From contig NC_072894.1 of NCBI RefSeq assembly GCF_027943255.1, positions 135,089,601-135,153,600 on the forward strand: 64,000 nucleotides of DNA, given 5' to 3'. Position numbers and translations under genes: made by a program. Position 1 is the stretch's first letter. Each line of letters begins with the position of its first letter. The notes beneath the pieces are model-generated. The model had not been told where the DNA came from and made no database searches. It saw only the letters and a program-made list of their open reading frames with translations. This DNA is from Anastrepha obliqua. Taxonomy: Eukaryota; Arthropoda; Insecta; Diptera; Tephritidae. Below, one piece after another: positions 46,205 through 58,147 of the stretch.

Positions 46205-47395
46205 CAAGAAAGGAGGGCTGAACTCGGTCCTGACCGAACTTTATATACCCGCACACATTCTAATAAAATTTTGTTAGGGCTGTCTGTTAATTTTCGAGTC
46301 AAACAAACTCATAGACAATTAGAGTTAAGGCTTTAACATCAGAGTGGCGGACGGAAATTCAGCATTAACATATAAAAAGTTGGCGAAGTTTTATGAGATC
46401 TCAGTAATACTCGTATTTATGTCGGGTTTGAATGAAGCGGGATGCATTCGATAGACAAGCATTTACTAAATAGTGGGCATGGCACCTCCGAAATTTTACT
46501 TGCCTCGGATTCTTTTCTTGGGTTCATAATTTAAGTTATTAAATCAAAATTAGTTTTAAATGGAAAGGAGGTGTGATTGTTTACTGATTTCGCCCATTTT
46601 ACACCGCTGAACTTACTTGGAAAAAAGTTTATTTATAGAAATATTTCCCATAGTTCCTGGGTGGAACACAGGACCTCAATAAGAGAGTACTTTGAAATAT
46701 ATTCATTTTTGCTCGATTTATCATGCCCACGGATGGGTGGACAGGCAGGTAGAGTACTTTAGTCTTGCCATAAATTCTGTGGCAAATTTTACAATGCATA
46801 CGGAGAGAAAGAATTCGCAGAAAAAAGTTCCGTTAATTTTGCTTTTGTTCGTATGCATTGTCTACTCATAACTTATACTCAGTTTCGCGGCAAATTTCGC
46901 TCGCTAACAATGGAGCTAAGGAAAAACGCATTGCAGTAATTGCATTACAAAACAATGGCTAAAGCGCAAGGGAGATTTACGAATTGCTGAAAAAACTTTA
47001 TATTTCGAGAATGTTTGTCTACCGCACGATCAATCGTTTTTTCCAAACGTCTAAAGTGACAGACCGAAAACGAAGTGTCATCCTCCCGTGGTTCGAGAAA
47101 GAATTCGCAAAAATCTCTTAGAAAGTAGAAAATCATGTCCAGGGAAATGAATGTATCGACCAGATGCATGCTGAGACTAATTAGAGATGATCTCCACCTA
47201 AAAGACCTCCGTCGCTCAACTGGTCATCTTTTGACAACGCGCTTAAAGAAAGTTAGACTCTGCAGATGCAAGCAGCTTCTTTTTGAACATTTTGGTATCT
47301 GAAGTATATCTTTATATCTGCCTCAACTAATTTAGACTATTATTTGAAACAGTTAAGTCAACAAAATTATAACACCCTTGGGATAAATTGAGCGG
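46205..47395 (+). mobile_element. Tc1/mariner-superfamily remnant with TATACCCGC/GCGGGTATA edges
   Basis: The left edge GAACTTTATATACCCGC (46236-46252) and the right edge GAGCGGGTATAATA (47390-) are complementary over TATACCCGC. Near the left end, GAACTCGGTCCTGACCGAAC forms a small palindrome-like motif. A transposase N-terminal part lies inside at 46905-47285. That the edges belong to the same element is inference. Confidence 0.4.
46900..47300 (+). pseudogene. Tc1/mariner-type transposase N-terminal fragment
   Basis: The plus strand reads KERIAVIALQNNG, a stop, SAREIYELLKKLYISRMFVY, RTINRFFQTSKVTDRKRSG, PPVVREIRKNLL, then RSTGHLLTTRLKKVRL-like text after frameshifts. This order (helix-turn-helix, ...ISR.FVYRTI.RF..T..V.DRKRSGRP.VVR...) is that of transposases close to the DD37D/maT group. 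Several stops exist and the DDD domain is absent. Confidence 0.7.
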
Positions 47396-47470
47396 GTATA
47401 ATAAAATAATACAAAACAGATTAAAATATAAAATAATACAAATAAAATAAATAATGAATAAATAATAAAA
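47396..47470. other. AT-rich spacer
   Basis: AAATAAAATAAT-type low-complexity DNA between two transposase remnants. Confidence 0.6.
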
Positions 47471-47479
47471 ACAGAATAA

Positions 47480-48180
47480 AGTTCGCCGAAAGCATTTTAA
47501 GCATTAACCGCCGCTGCAGAATCTCTTGTTCTACTGCAAAATGCAAAAAAACATGATGAAGGTTCGCACAATGTCCGATCTGCAGAATTTATTGAACGAG
47601 GGCAAGCCAAAATTGACGATGACAATTCAAAGACAATGCGGGCCATTTCTGAGGGTATTTTCCTTCGAGTTTTCCTTGAAGATCTCCCGTATAAATCCTA
47701 TGTTATGCACAGAAGACAGTTTATGCTGGAGCAAATACGAAAACAGCGAGTTATCCGATCAAAATGCCTTCGAAACAAAATTAAATACCCTGAAGCACCT
47801 AAGATAATGACAGATGGCTATGTTCCAATCTTACAGAGCCTATTGTCATTCACACGAGGCTTCCAGCGACTTTATGGTTTTAGGTGGGGTGAGCAACAAA
47901 GGACTCACTTCTCTACTCAAGGATTTCGAGTAAATTATAATGTATATGTATGTATATCGAGATTCTAGTGAAACCCAGGATTGCTGTACTACGCGGTGAC
48001 ACACAAAGCGCTGGCAACACAAGATTGATTGGATAAAAATTTCCGTAACCACATAACATCGATTTTATGGACGCCTATGTATGAAACGTAGGTTAGATAT
48101 GTCTGGCTGGCCTGAATATATCTCACATAGACCACAAGGATCCGTAGTGTTAAAAGTGTTGTTGGCTTCGTTTTAAACAT
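47480..48180 (+). pseudogene. DD37D-like Tc1/mariner transposase remnant
   Basis: The plus strand reads NVRSAEFIERGQAKIDDDNS, KTMRAISEGIFLRVF, PYKSYVMHRRQFMLEQIRKQ, RVIRSKCLRNKIKYPE. These are the helix-turn-helix and linker blocks of an IS630/Tc1/mariner family whose members read NVRSVEFIERVQAKIDDDNS in my memory. Further along, VMVLG-like and SFTRGFQRLYGF frames fit the start of the catalytic domain after frameshifts. The first Asp block (SDEK.F) is deleted, and text after 47970 is too decayed. Inactive. Confidence 0.75.
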
Positions 48181-48770
48181 AGTTCAGGATACATGTTTTA
48201 GCGAGTTTTAATAAACAATTTAAACTTGGGTCAGCAATATCCTTCAGAGATGAAAACTATACTGATCTCAGGAAGGTGTAACGAGTTTCGCTTAGAGCAG
48301 GGAAGTGGCAAAGGAGCTGTTCTAACATAGCCGTTTCTCCTCCTCATGACTAATCCCGTTTTAGCTTCATGCTATGGAGTGAGACAATGTCCAGTCAGTA
48401 TTTGAACCAATATTTTACATTTTTTCCTTGGGAGTGACCAAAAAAAGTTGATGGCTTTCGTGTTGCAAGTTCGTAGCATTAATTTGGCTATCCTATGGTA
48501 GATCGAGGCTTCTCATATAGACTGTGCATCCAGAGTCAGTTCCTCGTCTATCGCCGTCTTCATAACTTTGATTCGGACATGCAATCGTTTCTAGACCCGG
48601 ATCGAGAAGGTTATTGCAGCTAATGGAAATTTTATTGAGTGATTTTATAGATATCTAAAAATTAAATTCTTGTGTAAAAAATTCGTGAAGTTTCATAAAA
48701 TTTTGTTCCAAATAAAAACTCATTAATTTTGCTCTCAAGTTGTCTACAAGTATCGTACGCCCCCCTAAAA
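48181..48770. other. Non-coding stretch
   Basis: Nothing recognised with confidence; a few GC-balanced patches may be old retroelement DNA. Confidence 0.35.
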
Positions 48771-48774
48771 TATA

Positions 48775-49318
48775 AAGGGTTTTCCAACAACAGGTGTTAT
48801 CTATCGCTGTCGAGAGATGATTAACTATTTTTTATGGCCCGAATTGGATGGTATTGATCTGGACAACGTTTATTGTCAACAAGACCGCCCTACGTGCCAC
48901 ACAAGTAACGAAATCATTGATCTTTTACGGAAAGAGTTTTCGGAACGTGGAACCTCGAAGAGGTGATCATAATTGGCCACCGAGATCTTGTAATTTAACA
49001 CCTTGTGACTTTTTTCTTTGGGGCCACGTGAAAGAGAAGGTCTACGCCAACAGCCCAGGGTCGATTCAAGACCTCAAAGATGGAATTCGTGAGGCTATCG
49101 AGTACATAAGGCTGCAACTTTGCAATTCGGTTATGGGAAATTTTATGTAGAGGATATTGTCCTGTAAGAGTGGTCGTGATGGTCGTTTGCCTGATGTTAT
49201 CTTCGACTATTAACGGCATACCTTCCTCTTTATAATGATATAAACATCCGATCATTTGTATTAAAAATTACCATTTTTTTTTGAGCATCAAAATAACACC
49301 TCTGTTTGGACACCCCTT
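48775..49318 (+). mobile_element. 0.54-kb DD41D-type mariner deletion derivative, copy A
   Basis: The unit is flanked by TA (48773-48774 and 49319-49320). The ends read AAGGGTTTTCCAACAACAGG on the left and, reverse-complemented, AAGGGGTGTCCAAACAGAGG on the right. Only the C-terminal transposase part is retained: FYGKSF after a shift, HNWPPRSCNLTPCDFFLWGH, VKEKVYANSPGSIQDLKDGI and REAIEYIRLQLCNSV. The catalytic third-Asp box LTPCDFFLWG is present. The second-Asp box reads CQQDRPTCHT. All N-terminal sequence is deleted, so it depends on a full relative. It is a sister of 51753-52294. Confidence 0.85.
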
Positions 49319-49320
49319 TA

Positions 49321-50080
49321 TTATATGTAATAAAAAGCTTTTAATACTTTTTTTCAGCTAAAGTTTCCCAATCCATTTCGCAATCATCAATACTTTGCCA
49401 CACACCAAAGTTTGCCGAAAACACCGAAAGAATTCAACGAGAATTCAATACCAACAACATTTAACGTGAGCCTGAAAACGACACACGAAAGCAATAAAAT
49501 CAGGAATTAAAGATTTAGCAAAAAAACAAAGGATTGCCGTTTTTTTATTGAAACCCAAACCGGATTTTGTGCTAGCACAAAGCAATAAAGCGACTCACAG
49601 CGATTGTTGTTGTTATGCCAGTTGGTCAGCTGTGGTTTGCGCGTAAAGTGCGCTTTCTTTTATTATAATATTTCACAGTCGACATTTCCTGATATTCCGT
49701 ATACCTTTTTGACGATTATGCACTTCTTTCACTTAATCTGTTTTTTTCCTTCTTAATATTAATTTTTGTGCGTTACTGAGTTAATTTACCAAATTTTATT
49801 AAGCAGACCATAAAAGCGCCTGGGCGTGTCCGCTGAGCAGAATTTCACAGCTTTGGATTTAATTGCAGAGACACTTTCATGAAGCCAGTAGCTGCATTTG
49901 TCGTACCACAGGCCATAGATGTCAACAGAGAGGTCTCATAAAAAATTATTTCCATTGCAGGAGTATTTACGTATGCACGAGTCCGGTGAACTCATTCACG
50001 AGCAATTTAAAAAAAGATAAAAAGAAAAACAAAAACAAAAAGAAAAACAAAATCTTAGTTTGGTGAAAAAGAAAACAATT
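49321..50080. other. Non-coding stretch
   Basis: Nothing recognised. A-rich runs at 50005-50050 give Lys-rich frames. Confidence 0.45.
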
Positions 50081-50081
50081 A

Positions 50082-50220
50082 TTTTTATTTTTTATTTTGT
50101 GCAACTGGTTTAAAACTGTTTTATGGTTGATCTTTAGCTCCTGGGCGATGCTATGACTACTAATACGCCAGTCATCTTCGTTTATTTCTGTGATTTTATC
50201 GACCACAAAACAGTTCTAAG
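50082..50220 (-). pseudogene. mariner N-terminal (HTH) fragment
   Basis: The minus strand reads VVDKITEINEDDWRISSHSI then AQELKINHKTVLNQLHKI, the second helix-turn-helix of a mariner transposase. No inverted repeats or DDD domain are seen nearby. An A-rich tract cuts it off at the 3' side. Confidence 0.7.
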
Positions 50221-51750
50221 CCATTTGCGCAAAATAGAAAAAAGCTAATATATACTGCCTTCCTCACCTTTGAATATTTTCTTTATTTCTTTCCTTAGAG
50301 AAAGCTTACCACAAGAAGAATAAATACAGATACAAGCCTACATACCTACATACGGGCGTACGACAAACATCATTATGTAGCCATTGAGTAGAAGATTCGC
50401 TTTGTAATCTTCTATTGCATTTCTTTTGCAGCCGCTCTTTGCGTCTGCTTAGATAAACACCTCCAGAACGCGAAAGACCAAGGACAATGGAGTTAACACA
50501 AAAGTGCAAACAAACAGTAAAAGCTAAGTAGATAAGAGAAAATAAAGTGGGAGTGAAAAAACGAAAAGCTTATAGTAGCCAGAGATACAAAACAAAAAAA
50601 CAAAACACAACCAATTCATCTCGCCTTTGTAGACTTGCCCGCAGCATCAGCCGTGGACTGGATGACACCTCATTATTTTTCCATAAAAAGATATGCTTGA
50701 GATGCACGTTCGTTTTCATACATATTCATAAGTACTTACACATTTACAAATGTATGTGTGTATGGATGTATGCACCTAATTAAGACATCGCTTAACTTTA
50801 CTCGTACATGACTAATCAGCGCCCACTAACGTTAAGCTTTTTCTTCAATGACTTAAGGCTTAAATAAGGCAGTTGAGTTGGTTGCTGTGTCATTCTAAAA
50901 AGGATTGTTCAGTCCCAAAGCAAGGTGGCAGCTTTAAGAGGTGTGCGAGTGTGAGCTTAGCAAATCTTTGAGAAACCTTAAGCGTTGCCAACAGCTGAAG
51001 ACATACATACACACAGATGTATGTCTGTAAGTACGCATATGGATTAGTGGAAAATCATGTAGGCCAAAGATAGCAGGGGGACGCATGGAGATGGTATGAT
51101 AGAAAATGCGAACTTAGCTAAATCATCGTACTGGCTAAGGATTAACAACAATATTTGTATGTACTAGTGAACATTCCTTTACCATAAAAGGCTTTTAATC
51201 GCCATAAATATGAAACAAATTTTCCTTAGCTAGGACTAAGTAATTCCTTTGTGTATAGAAAGTAATTTTCCGTATTAGGAAAGCTTACGTATTAACAGGT
51301 GGAACCGACGAATTAAGGCGACTAAATTGCAGAAAGTGAGTAAATAGTTTTAGAAGTTATAATGGAAATCGTCGCTAAAAAGTATAGATACTTACTACTT
51401 CGAAAAAAAAAATGTTTTTACTAATGCACCCGATTTATAAATGAAAAAAATCACTTCCAAAATTTCTATAATCCGAAAGAATTATTATCCTGCGACTAGT
51501 ATTGAAGATAGCCATACTACATATATACACTGCCAAGGTGAGATAGTCCTAAAAAAAGCAGCGAGTGTGGGTAGAAAAAATTCTGACCACTTGAGGACAA
51601 AGAGACTGTTGGCGCAACCCTTTTAACAAAATCGCATTCGGAATAAGTCGCGGAATAGTCATGAAACACTCGAACTCGAGCCGAGGAGAAGGCTAGAGCA
51701 AAGCTGTAAAGAGTTATTCTCCGATTGCATTAGTGTACCTCAGTTTTATG
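50221..51750. other. Non-coding stretch
   Basis: ATAC/ATGT tracts at 50335-50355, 50720-50775 and 51000-51025. No gene or recognised repeat. Confidence 0.45.
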
Positions 51751-51752
51751 TA

Positions 51753-52294
51753 AAGCGTTTTCCAATAACAGGGGACACAGGTCAATGGATTGCGCTATCG
51801 AGAGATGATTAACGATTTTTTATGACCGGAATTGGGTGGTATTGATCTGGAAAACGTTTATTTTCAACAAGACGGCGCTACGTGCCACACAAGTAACGAA
51901 ACCAGAAAAAGTTTCCGGAGCGTGTTATCTCTCGAAGGGGTGATCACAACTGGCCACCGAGATCTTGTGATTTAACATCTTGTGACTTTTTTCTTTGGGC
52001 CACATGAAAGAGAAGGTCTACGCCAACAGCCCAGGGTCGATTCAAGACCTCAAAGATGGAATTCGTGAGGCTATCGAGTACATAAGGCTGCCACTTTGCA
52101 ATTCTGTTATGGGAAATTTCATGTAGAGGATATTGTCCTGTAAGGGAGATCGTGGTGGTCATTTTTCTGATGTTATTTTACACTATTAACGGCATACTTT
52201 CTTCTTTATAATGAAATAAACATCCGATCATTTATATTCAAAAATAGCATTTTTCTTTGAATATCAAAATAACACCTCTTATTGGAAACCCCTA
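51753..52294 (+). mobile_element. 0.54-kb DD41D-type mariner deletion derivative, copy B
   Basis: Flanked by TA (51751-51752 and 52295-52296). The ends read AAGCGTTTTCCAATAACAGG and, on the other strand, TAGGGGTTTCCAATAAGAGG. It has the same internal structure and orientation as copy A: MINDFL-like text, ELGGIDLENVYFQQDGATCH, HNWPPRSCDLTSCDFFLW and EKVYANSPGSIQDLKDGI. Here the second-Asp box FQQDGATCHT is better preserved. A segment after ATCHTSNET is deleted relative to copy A. The copies share the same 5' deletion, so they descend from one short parent that was itself mobilised. Confidence 0.85.
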
Positions 52295-52296
52295 TA

Positions 52297-52455
52297 GAAG
52301 AAAGATCTTAAATCTCTTACGAATAGAAACATGAGTAATATTACTAACCATTGTATGGATGTAGCGAGATTGGAAGGAGCTTGTAATAATATGCAAATAT
52401 ATATGTGAGTATGTCCATAACTGAACCTCAGGAAGAAAATGCGAGATGTCTAATA
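52297..52455. other. Short gap
   Basis: Nothing recognised. Confidence 0.4.
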
Positions 52456-52459
52456 TTTC

Positions 52460-53135
52460 TTCCTCGTTATTGGCGCGATAACCGCTTACGCGATTTGGTC
52501 GGTTTTAACAAAGCACACCAGTCATTTTTTTCATGCTAACAGGCACCGGTTGCACAAACCAAGTGAATCCAAGTCTTTATCCACCTAATCTTTCCAACGT
52601 ACAAGAAGTCTTCCTACTCCTTTGCTACCTCCGAACATTTTCGCAGAATCTCTCGCAGGACGCCTCATCGGATGCCGTCATCGTCTAAGCTTCTGCGCCA
52701 CACGATAGAACGGGTTTGATGTGAGCCTTCTAAAGCATTAGTTTCGTTCGTCAAGAGAGGGATTCAATTGCCTACTTAGCTCAAAGTAGCTCTTGTTGGC
52801 AAGAGAAATTCTCCGTTGGATTTCAAGGCTAACATTATTATCGGTATTAATCCTGGTTGCAGGGTGTATGAAGTTTCTTAGAACCTGAAAATCATAACTG
52901 TCAGCAGTGACGTGGGCGCCGAGTCTTTGTTTGGTAACAGGAAGTACCTCGTTTTGCTCTCGTTCACCACCAGACCCATTTACTTTCCTTCGACGTGCGC
53001 CGCATATGGACCCTCTTATAAAAAATTGTGTGAGCGACTAAGTTCTGCGGTTCAGTTCACCCTGTCTGAAAGCTCGTATGGTATGAAACAGCTCGGAGCG
53101 GTCCTTCCCAATTCTGACTCTTAATATTTAATGAG
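52460..53135 (-). pseudogene. Non-LTR reverse transcriptase fragment and 3' end
   Basis: The minus strand reads RIGKDRSELFHTIRAFRQGE (the RT FRQGD box), KVNGSGGER / VVNESKTRYF, QRLGAHVTADSYDFQVLRNF, IHPATRINTDNNVSLEIQRR, ISLANKSYFELSRQL, then a decayed AQKLRR and RRPARDSAKMFG, and DLDSLGLCNR. It ends near 52480 with TAAGCGGTTATCGCGCCAAT, the family 3' terminus. The YADD box is deleted. It is longer toward the 5' side than its relatives at 2440, 5845 and 32430. Confidence 0.8.
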
Positions 53136-55380
53136 TAGATTTATTTATTTATTTAAGGTAAATCTACATGAAATTAAGCACATTTTCCAGGAAATACATT
53201 TTAGGGAGTACAAAAGCATGCCCTTCCACTCTAAGATAAAATAAACTTAGTTAATTGTGGAAGTGGGAATGGCGCTAGAATAGAATCCACAAGAAAACTA
53301 AAGTCGCGATAAGTTAACTCAATGAGTGAATTGAAGAGAGGAAGATTTCTAGTAAATGATCGAACTACGGCTTCGTCTTCAACTGCGACCAGTTTGGACA
53401 CGAAGTTCAGTTAGGTTTTAATTCAGCTGCTTTCAAAAAGGGGCCGATCGTTTCTTAAGATTTTCTCTTCAAAAGTTGCCCGTTCGGCTTCGGCTGTCAT
53501 TGGACTGAGCTCGTTTCAGTTCGCGTCGGTCTTATTAATTTTTGAAAATATACTTGAAACCACCTCAGTTATGCGAAAAAGGTGATGGTTCGCGTACCGA
53601 TTCTAGTAACGAATTACATGGAGCTCAGCTTGCGGCGCAAAAGCATGTCAAAGGGGCCCTTCCCTACGTGCCGCTCTGAGATAATCTTTGTTAATTGTGG
53701 AAGTAAGAGTGCCGCTAGAATGTTCGGTTATTCTCTAGAGATTTCTATTTTATTTATCCTCAAAGCTTAACTAACTAAGTCACACTTTTGTCTGCTACCC
53801 GAAACAAATCAGAAATTCAATACATATTTTTTTATTTTATTTATATGTACGTATGTATGTAAGTACGTGTGTGACAATTATTCACTTTTAATTGCCTAGA
53901 GTGTTGACTGCACAAAGCTATGTGAAAAATTTGCAATTCGCTCCATTCAAGAAAAGCATTCCATACCTTTTGCATTTATTGCTTAGTTACTTAATCAGTC
54001 TTTGTTGCTTAATCACTTTTTGATTAGAAATTGAGTAACTATTGAACTACTTACCTAAATACGAGTATACCTCCGTAAGACTGTCCGTCCGGCGGCTCAT
54101 GCTTGCACTCATACTTCCATGCGCAATAAATATTCAAGCCATGGCATGCCATGTCTGCTCACCGACAAAAAAACAGGCAGACAGACAGGGCGGCAGGCGC
54201 GCTAGCTGACATATGAACGGATACTTATATTAAATACTGTATGTATAAGAAGCATTAATATAATGGACGCTTAGCTAATAGCCTTTTCTGTACGAAAAAT
54301 GTGCTGCGAGAACGTGAGCGAAGCGCCACACACACATTATTGTATTTTTTATATCGACCATAACCGACCAAAATTCATACGAGTAGTGGCACTACTAAGC
54401 AATGTATGTTACATACACATGCAGCATATTTAAAACCGACTAACTGCCCATTGCACTCGCCCATCGAATCTCAGCAGCAATCCTGCAGCAGCAACAACAG
54501 CCACAGCACAAACGGCAACGGCAGCAGCAAACAGCGCCACGCCGCCATCATCATCACACCTTCATTTTCTAATTTAATGCAATTTCACGTCAACACAGCA
54601 ACATTAATTTTGCCCATCATAAATCATGAAAATACCATGAAAGCTAGCAAAATATTGCAGTTGGAGCAACAACAAAAACACAATCATGCTGCAAATGAAG
54701 TAGTTACTTGCAACTTGCAAGAATGTAGGCATGCAAGTATGTTGGTAAAAATGTAATTATGTGCATGTATGTGTATGTATGTATGCGTGTTGCTATCTAC
54801 TAGTACTTGTGTCAGCATTGCGGTACATGGACCGCGTGCCGGACAGCCCAGTCTTAAATCACTGCTGCCCGCCGTCCATTAGCCGGCGACTGATGATGGC
54901 AGTTGGACAGGTAAGTGCCAGTGCCGTTGTGTTGGCGAGGCCGCACTGCCTAATCACGGAATTCAGTTCACGCCTTGCGAGAATGACGAAGAAATGTTGG
55001 CTGAATTTGAATTTAAATAAAATTAAAAATATGAAGTTGCAACAATCTATGCACTGATTGAATAAGAAAATAATAATAATAACAAAATTAATAATATGAC
55101 CATTTTAAAATCACTAATACAGCCTGCTTCATGTACGAGTTTATTTTTAACAGGAATTTGCTCCCAGGCACGCCCAAGGCATTTGGAGCTTAATCGAAGA
55201 TTTGTGTCACACAACCTGACAAATGTTGACCGAAAATTTGAGGATTGGGGCAAGGCTTCAAGAATCGGTTGAAACGATTCTAGCCGTTGGGAATACCATC
55301 TGAAAAAATATTCCTAAGAAGCACAAAAATTCATTCGAATTCGAAAAATCTGTAAAAAATAAAAATTCTTGTAAAATAAA
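53136..55380. other. Non-coding stretch
   Basis: The phrase TTAATTGTGGAAGT followed by GCCGCTAGAAT or a variant occurs at 53252 and 53692, a small repeated block of unknown origin. CAGCAGCAACAACAG at 54485-54500 gives a Ser/Asn/Gln-rich frame (54406-54756) with no domain. The rest is unremarkable. Confidence 0.4.
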
Positions 55381-55386
55381 GTTATA

Positions 55387-56644
55387 CAGCGTGTTTTTTT
55401 TTTAGAGGCTAGGTTTTCAAGTTGGCACTACTTTTTTCGTAGATGGTCTTTTTGACAGCTGTCACTTGATTTATGCTCAGTTTGGTTTGCCATTTCATAA
55501 TGAATAGACTTACACCTGAACAACGTTTGCAAATCGTGCACATTTATTACGAAAATAATGGTTCGGTTCGCGCGACGCATCGCGCGCTGCGTCCAATATT
55601 CGGTCGACATAATCGTCAATCAGAGTCACTAATTCGATTAACCATGGATCGGTTTCGCACCACGTTTGCTCTAGTGGATAATACGCATCCTCAGAGACGT
55701 CGTACAGTGCGCACCGAAGACGCTATTGCTGCTGTGGAGCAGAGTATCGAAGAAGACCCGAATGAGTCCATCCGCCGCCATCGCGCGCAGCAATTGGAGA
55801 TGTGCCCATCCACTTTATGGAAGATTTTGCGGAAGGATCTTGGTTTGCGAGCTTACAAAATCCAACTCGTGGAAGAATTGAAGCCGAACGACCATCAAGC
55901 GCGTCGCACGTTCGGTGAATGGGTCCAAAACGAGATGGCCACCGATCCCGATTTTCACAAGAAAATTGTGTTCAGCAATGAAGCTCACTTTTGATTGAAT
56001 GGGTATGTCAATAAGCAAAATTGTCGCATTTGGAGTGAACATAATCCACAAGCCATTGCTGAGACGCCGTTACATCCTCAAAAAGTCACTGTTTGGTGTG
56101 CTCTATGGGCAGAGGGAATCATTGGTCCATATTTCTTTAAAAATGAAGCCGGCCATAATGTTACAGTCAATGGAGAGCGCTATAGAGCCATGATTAATGA
56201 CTTTTTCGTGCCTGAATTGGACGATGTTGATGTGGGCGACCTTTGGTTCCAACAAGACGGCGCTACATGCCATACAGCCAACGCAACAATCGATTTATTG
56301 AAGGAAACTTTTGGTGAGCGCATTATCTCGCGCCGTGGACCTGTGGCGTGGCCTCCAAGATCGTGCGATATAACACCGCTGGACTATTTCTTGTGGGGCT
56401 ATGTGAAGTCGCTTGTCTACGCAGATAAGCCCGAGACGATTGACGTCTGCAAAAAGTGGTCGAAAATTGGGCCTCTCGGCTGGAATTTATTCGAGCCAGC
56501 CGCGGCGGCCACTTGCCCGAAATCATTTTTAAAACATAATGCCAAACCCTTATCTTTATAATAAAGCTAAATTCTTGGCAATAACATTAAATTATATACG
56601 TTTTATTTCATCTTGAAAACCTAACCTCTAAAAAAAACACCCTT
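55387..56644 (+). mobile_element. DD41D (rosa-type) mariner, second family
   Basis: The TIR includes TTTTTTTTTAGAGG then TAGGTTTTCAAG at both ends; outer bases read CAGCGTG on the left and AAGGGTG on the reverse-complemented right. TA flanks are 55385-55386 and 56645-56646. Length is 1258 bp. TIRs differ from those of 28360-29658, so this is a different family of the same DD41D group. Confidence 0.9.
55500..56539 (+). pseudogene. DD41D mariner transposase, stop and deletion
   Basis: It starts at ATG 55500-55502 (MNRLTPEQRLQIVHIYYENN). N-terminal helix-turn-helix text is followed by VRTEDAIAAVEQSIEEDPNE and LGLRAYKIQLVEELKPND. The first catalytic box reads FSNEAHF, with Asp changed to Asn, then TGA at 55992-55994 replaces the usual Trp. 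After the stop the frame continues LNGYVNKQNCRIW, WFQQDGATCHTA (second Asp) and RSCDITPLDYFLWGYVKS (third Asp). Near 56442 a deletion after ETID shifts the frame; the authentic end VVENWASRLEF...HLPEIIFKT stops at TAA 56537-56539. It is inactive by at least three lesions. Confidence 0.92.
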
Positions 56645-56646
56645 TA

Positions 56647-58145
56647 GTTATAGCCGGACGAACGGGATTTTTGAATTTCAAAAAATTTTGCAATTTACAG
56701 CACTTTAAAAAATGTATGAGTTGTACGTCATAAATGTCAGACTTTAATTATGTTTATAAAATTTTTAATTAAAAATATTAAAAATCTAATTTGACAGTCT
56801 ATAGAGAAAACAGTTTTGAATATTTAAAAAAAACCGCATCTAAAAATATTAAAAACTGTATGAGTTATTATGCAGACCGTGCCGGCAAAAGTAGTTTCGA
56901 GAAAAACGAGTTTAAACTTTCAAGTGCATTTTGCTCGAGGCAGTTAACTATAAAAAATTATAATTTGTAAAAAAATTGATTTTTTGAAAATTCTGAGCGT
57001 ATGTAACCCCTTAATAAAAAATATTAGTTTAAAAAAATGAAATCAAATATTTTTGCGTAAAATTTGCTGCACCATAAGCAGCATTCACACTTTCGCTTTT
57101 ATCAAAGAAAAACTGAAAAATGTACCGAATTGCGAATTTTCGCTTTGCTGAGTTCCATTGTTAACACCCAACACCCTGTAACTCACAACTGAATGGAACA
57201 AACAGAAAACAGCAAACAAAAATTTTGAAGTGTGAAATGTCACCTTGACAACGAGCATAAACTTTGAATTGTTTGCTACTATTGCCATCTACCGCGAAAA
57301 TAATGCATTTCTTTATCCTGAAAACAATATTTTAACAGGGTCTTGATTTGACAGCTCTCACAGCTCACAACGCTCACAGATGGCATTTCTTTATAGTTGA
57401 GGCTATAGAAGGATTTGAACTATTTAACACCCCCTCAGAAATAAAGAAATCGTACAATATGAATAAAATATTTGAATTTCTGAAAAAAAAAAATTTTTTT
57501 GTTTTGGTCTTTATTTTGACTTATTTTGGTTGGACAAAAAAAAAGTTCACTACAATGAAATTTATGGTAAAATATGAAATGGTATTTATTTATGGATTCG
57601 GTGGAAGGCAAGCAAAACATGCATAAGCGATTTTTGCGTGCTATTGACCTGTTCACATTTTGGATTCTTGCATGCAATACACTAGTAACGAGCATTCTCA
57701 ACGGAGCTTTTCGCATCCTTGTAGACAGAGACGAGGAGGGATTCGCTGTGAGTGTACCTGCTCCGGTTTTTTGGTTGACTGCAATGGTCCCAGAGATAGT
57801 AATTGGTTTGTTGGAAAATGATTTCATAGCCAAACGAGTAGTGAATTGAGAAATAACGGCTCAATTATGCATATGATTTGCGATGTTTGCAAGGGCTAGA
57901 GTGTTCGATAAACTCGTTAAAAATTTCGTCTCGCATCATTTTTTCTGAGCCCATTAAATTCCTTGCAAATACAAAAAGTTCCAAAAGAAAGCAAAGGTTC
58001 GTGGACTTGTTGGCCGTTTGGAAGTGTGATATGTGCCCATTCTGGCCAGACCTGGCTTTTCATTCGAAGGTTTTAAAAAGATGTCCAACGGAGAGTTAAT
58101 TTAATATGACGGCTTAACCACCAGATTAACGCTCCATAATCCATA
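56647..58145. other. Unassigned stretch
   Basis: Frames on both strands at 57435-57864 (up to 132 residues) are longer than expected for AT-rich DNA and are less biased, as is 57878-58099. I looked for Merlin, piggyBac and Tigger motifs and could not establish any. It may be an old DNA transposon or chance. Confidence 0.3.
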
Positions 58146-58147
58146 TA

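Noticed and set aside
54406..54756. Ser/Asn/Gln-rich 116-residue ORF resembling an opa-type exon
   Set aside because: CAG/CAA tracts occur in fly non-coding DNA too. No splice sites or conserved domain could be linked to it.
57435..57864. Overlapping ORFs on both strands, considered as a Merlin or Tigger transposase
   Set aside because: No catalytic motif of either family could be placed in order, and no inverted repeats were found around it.
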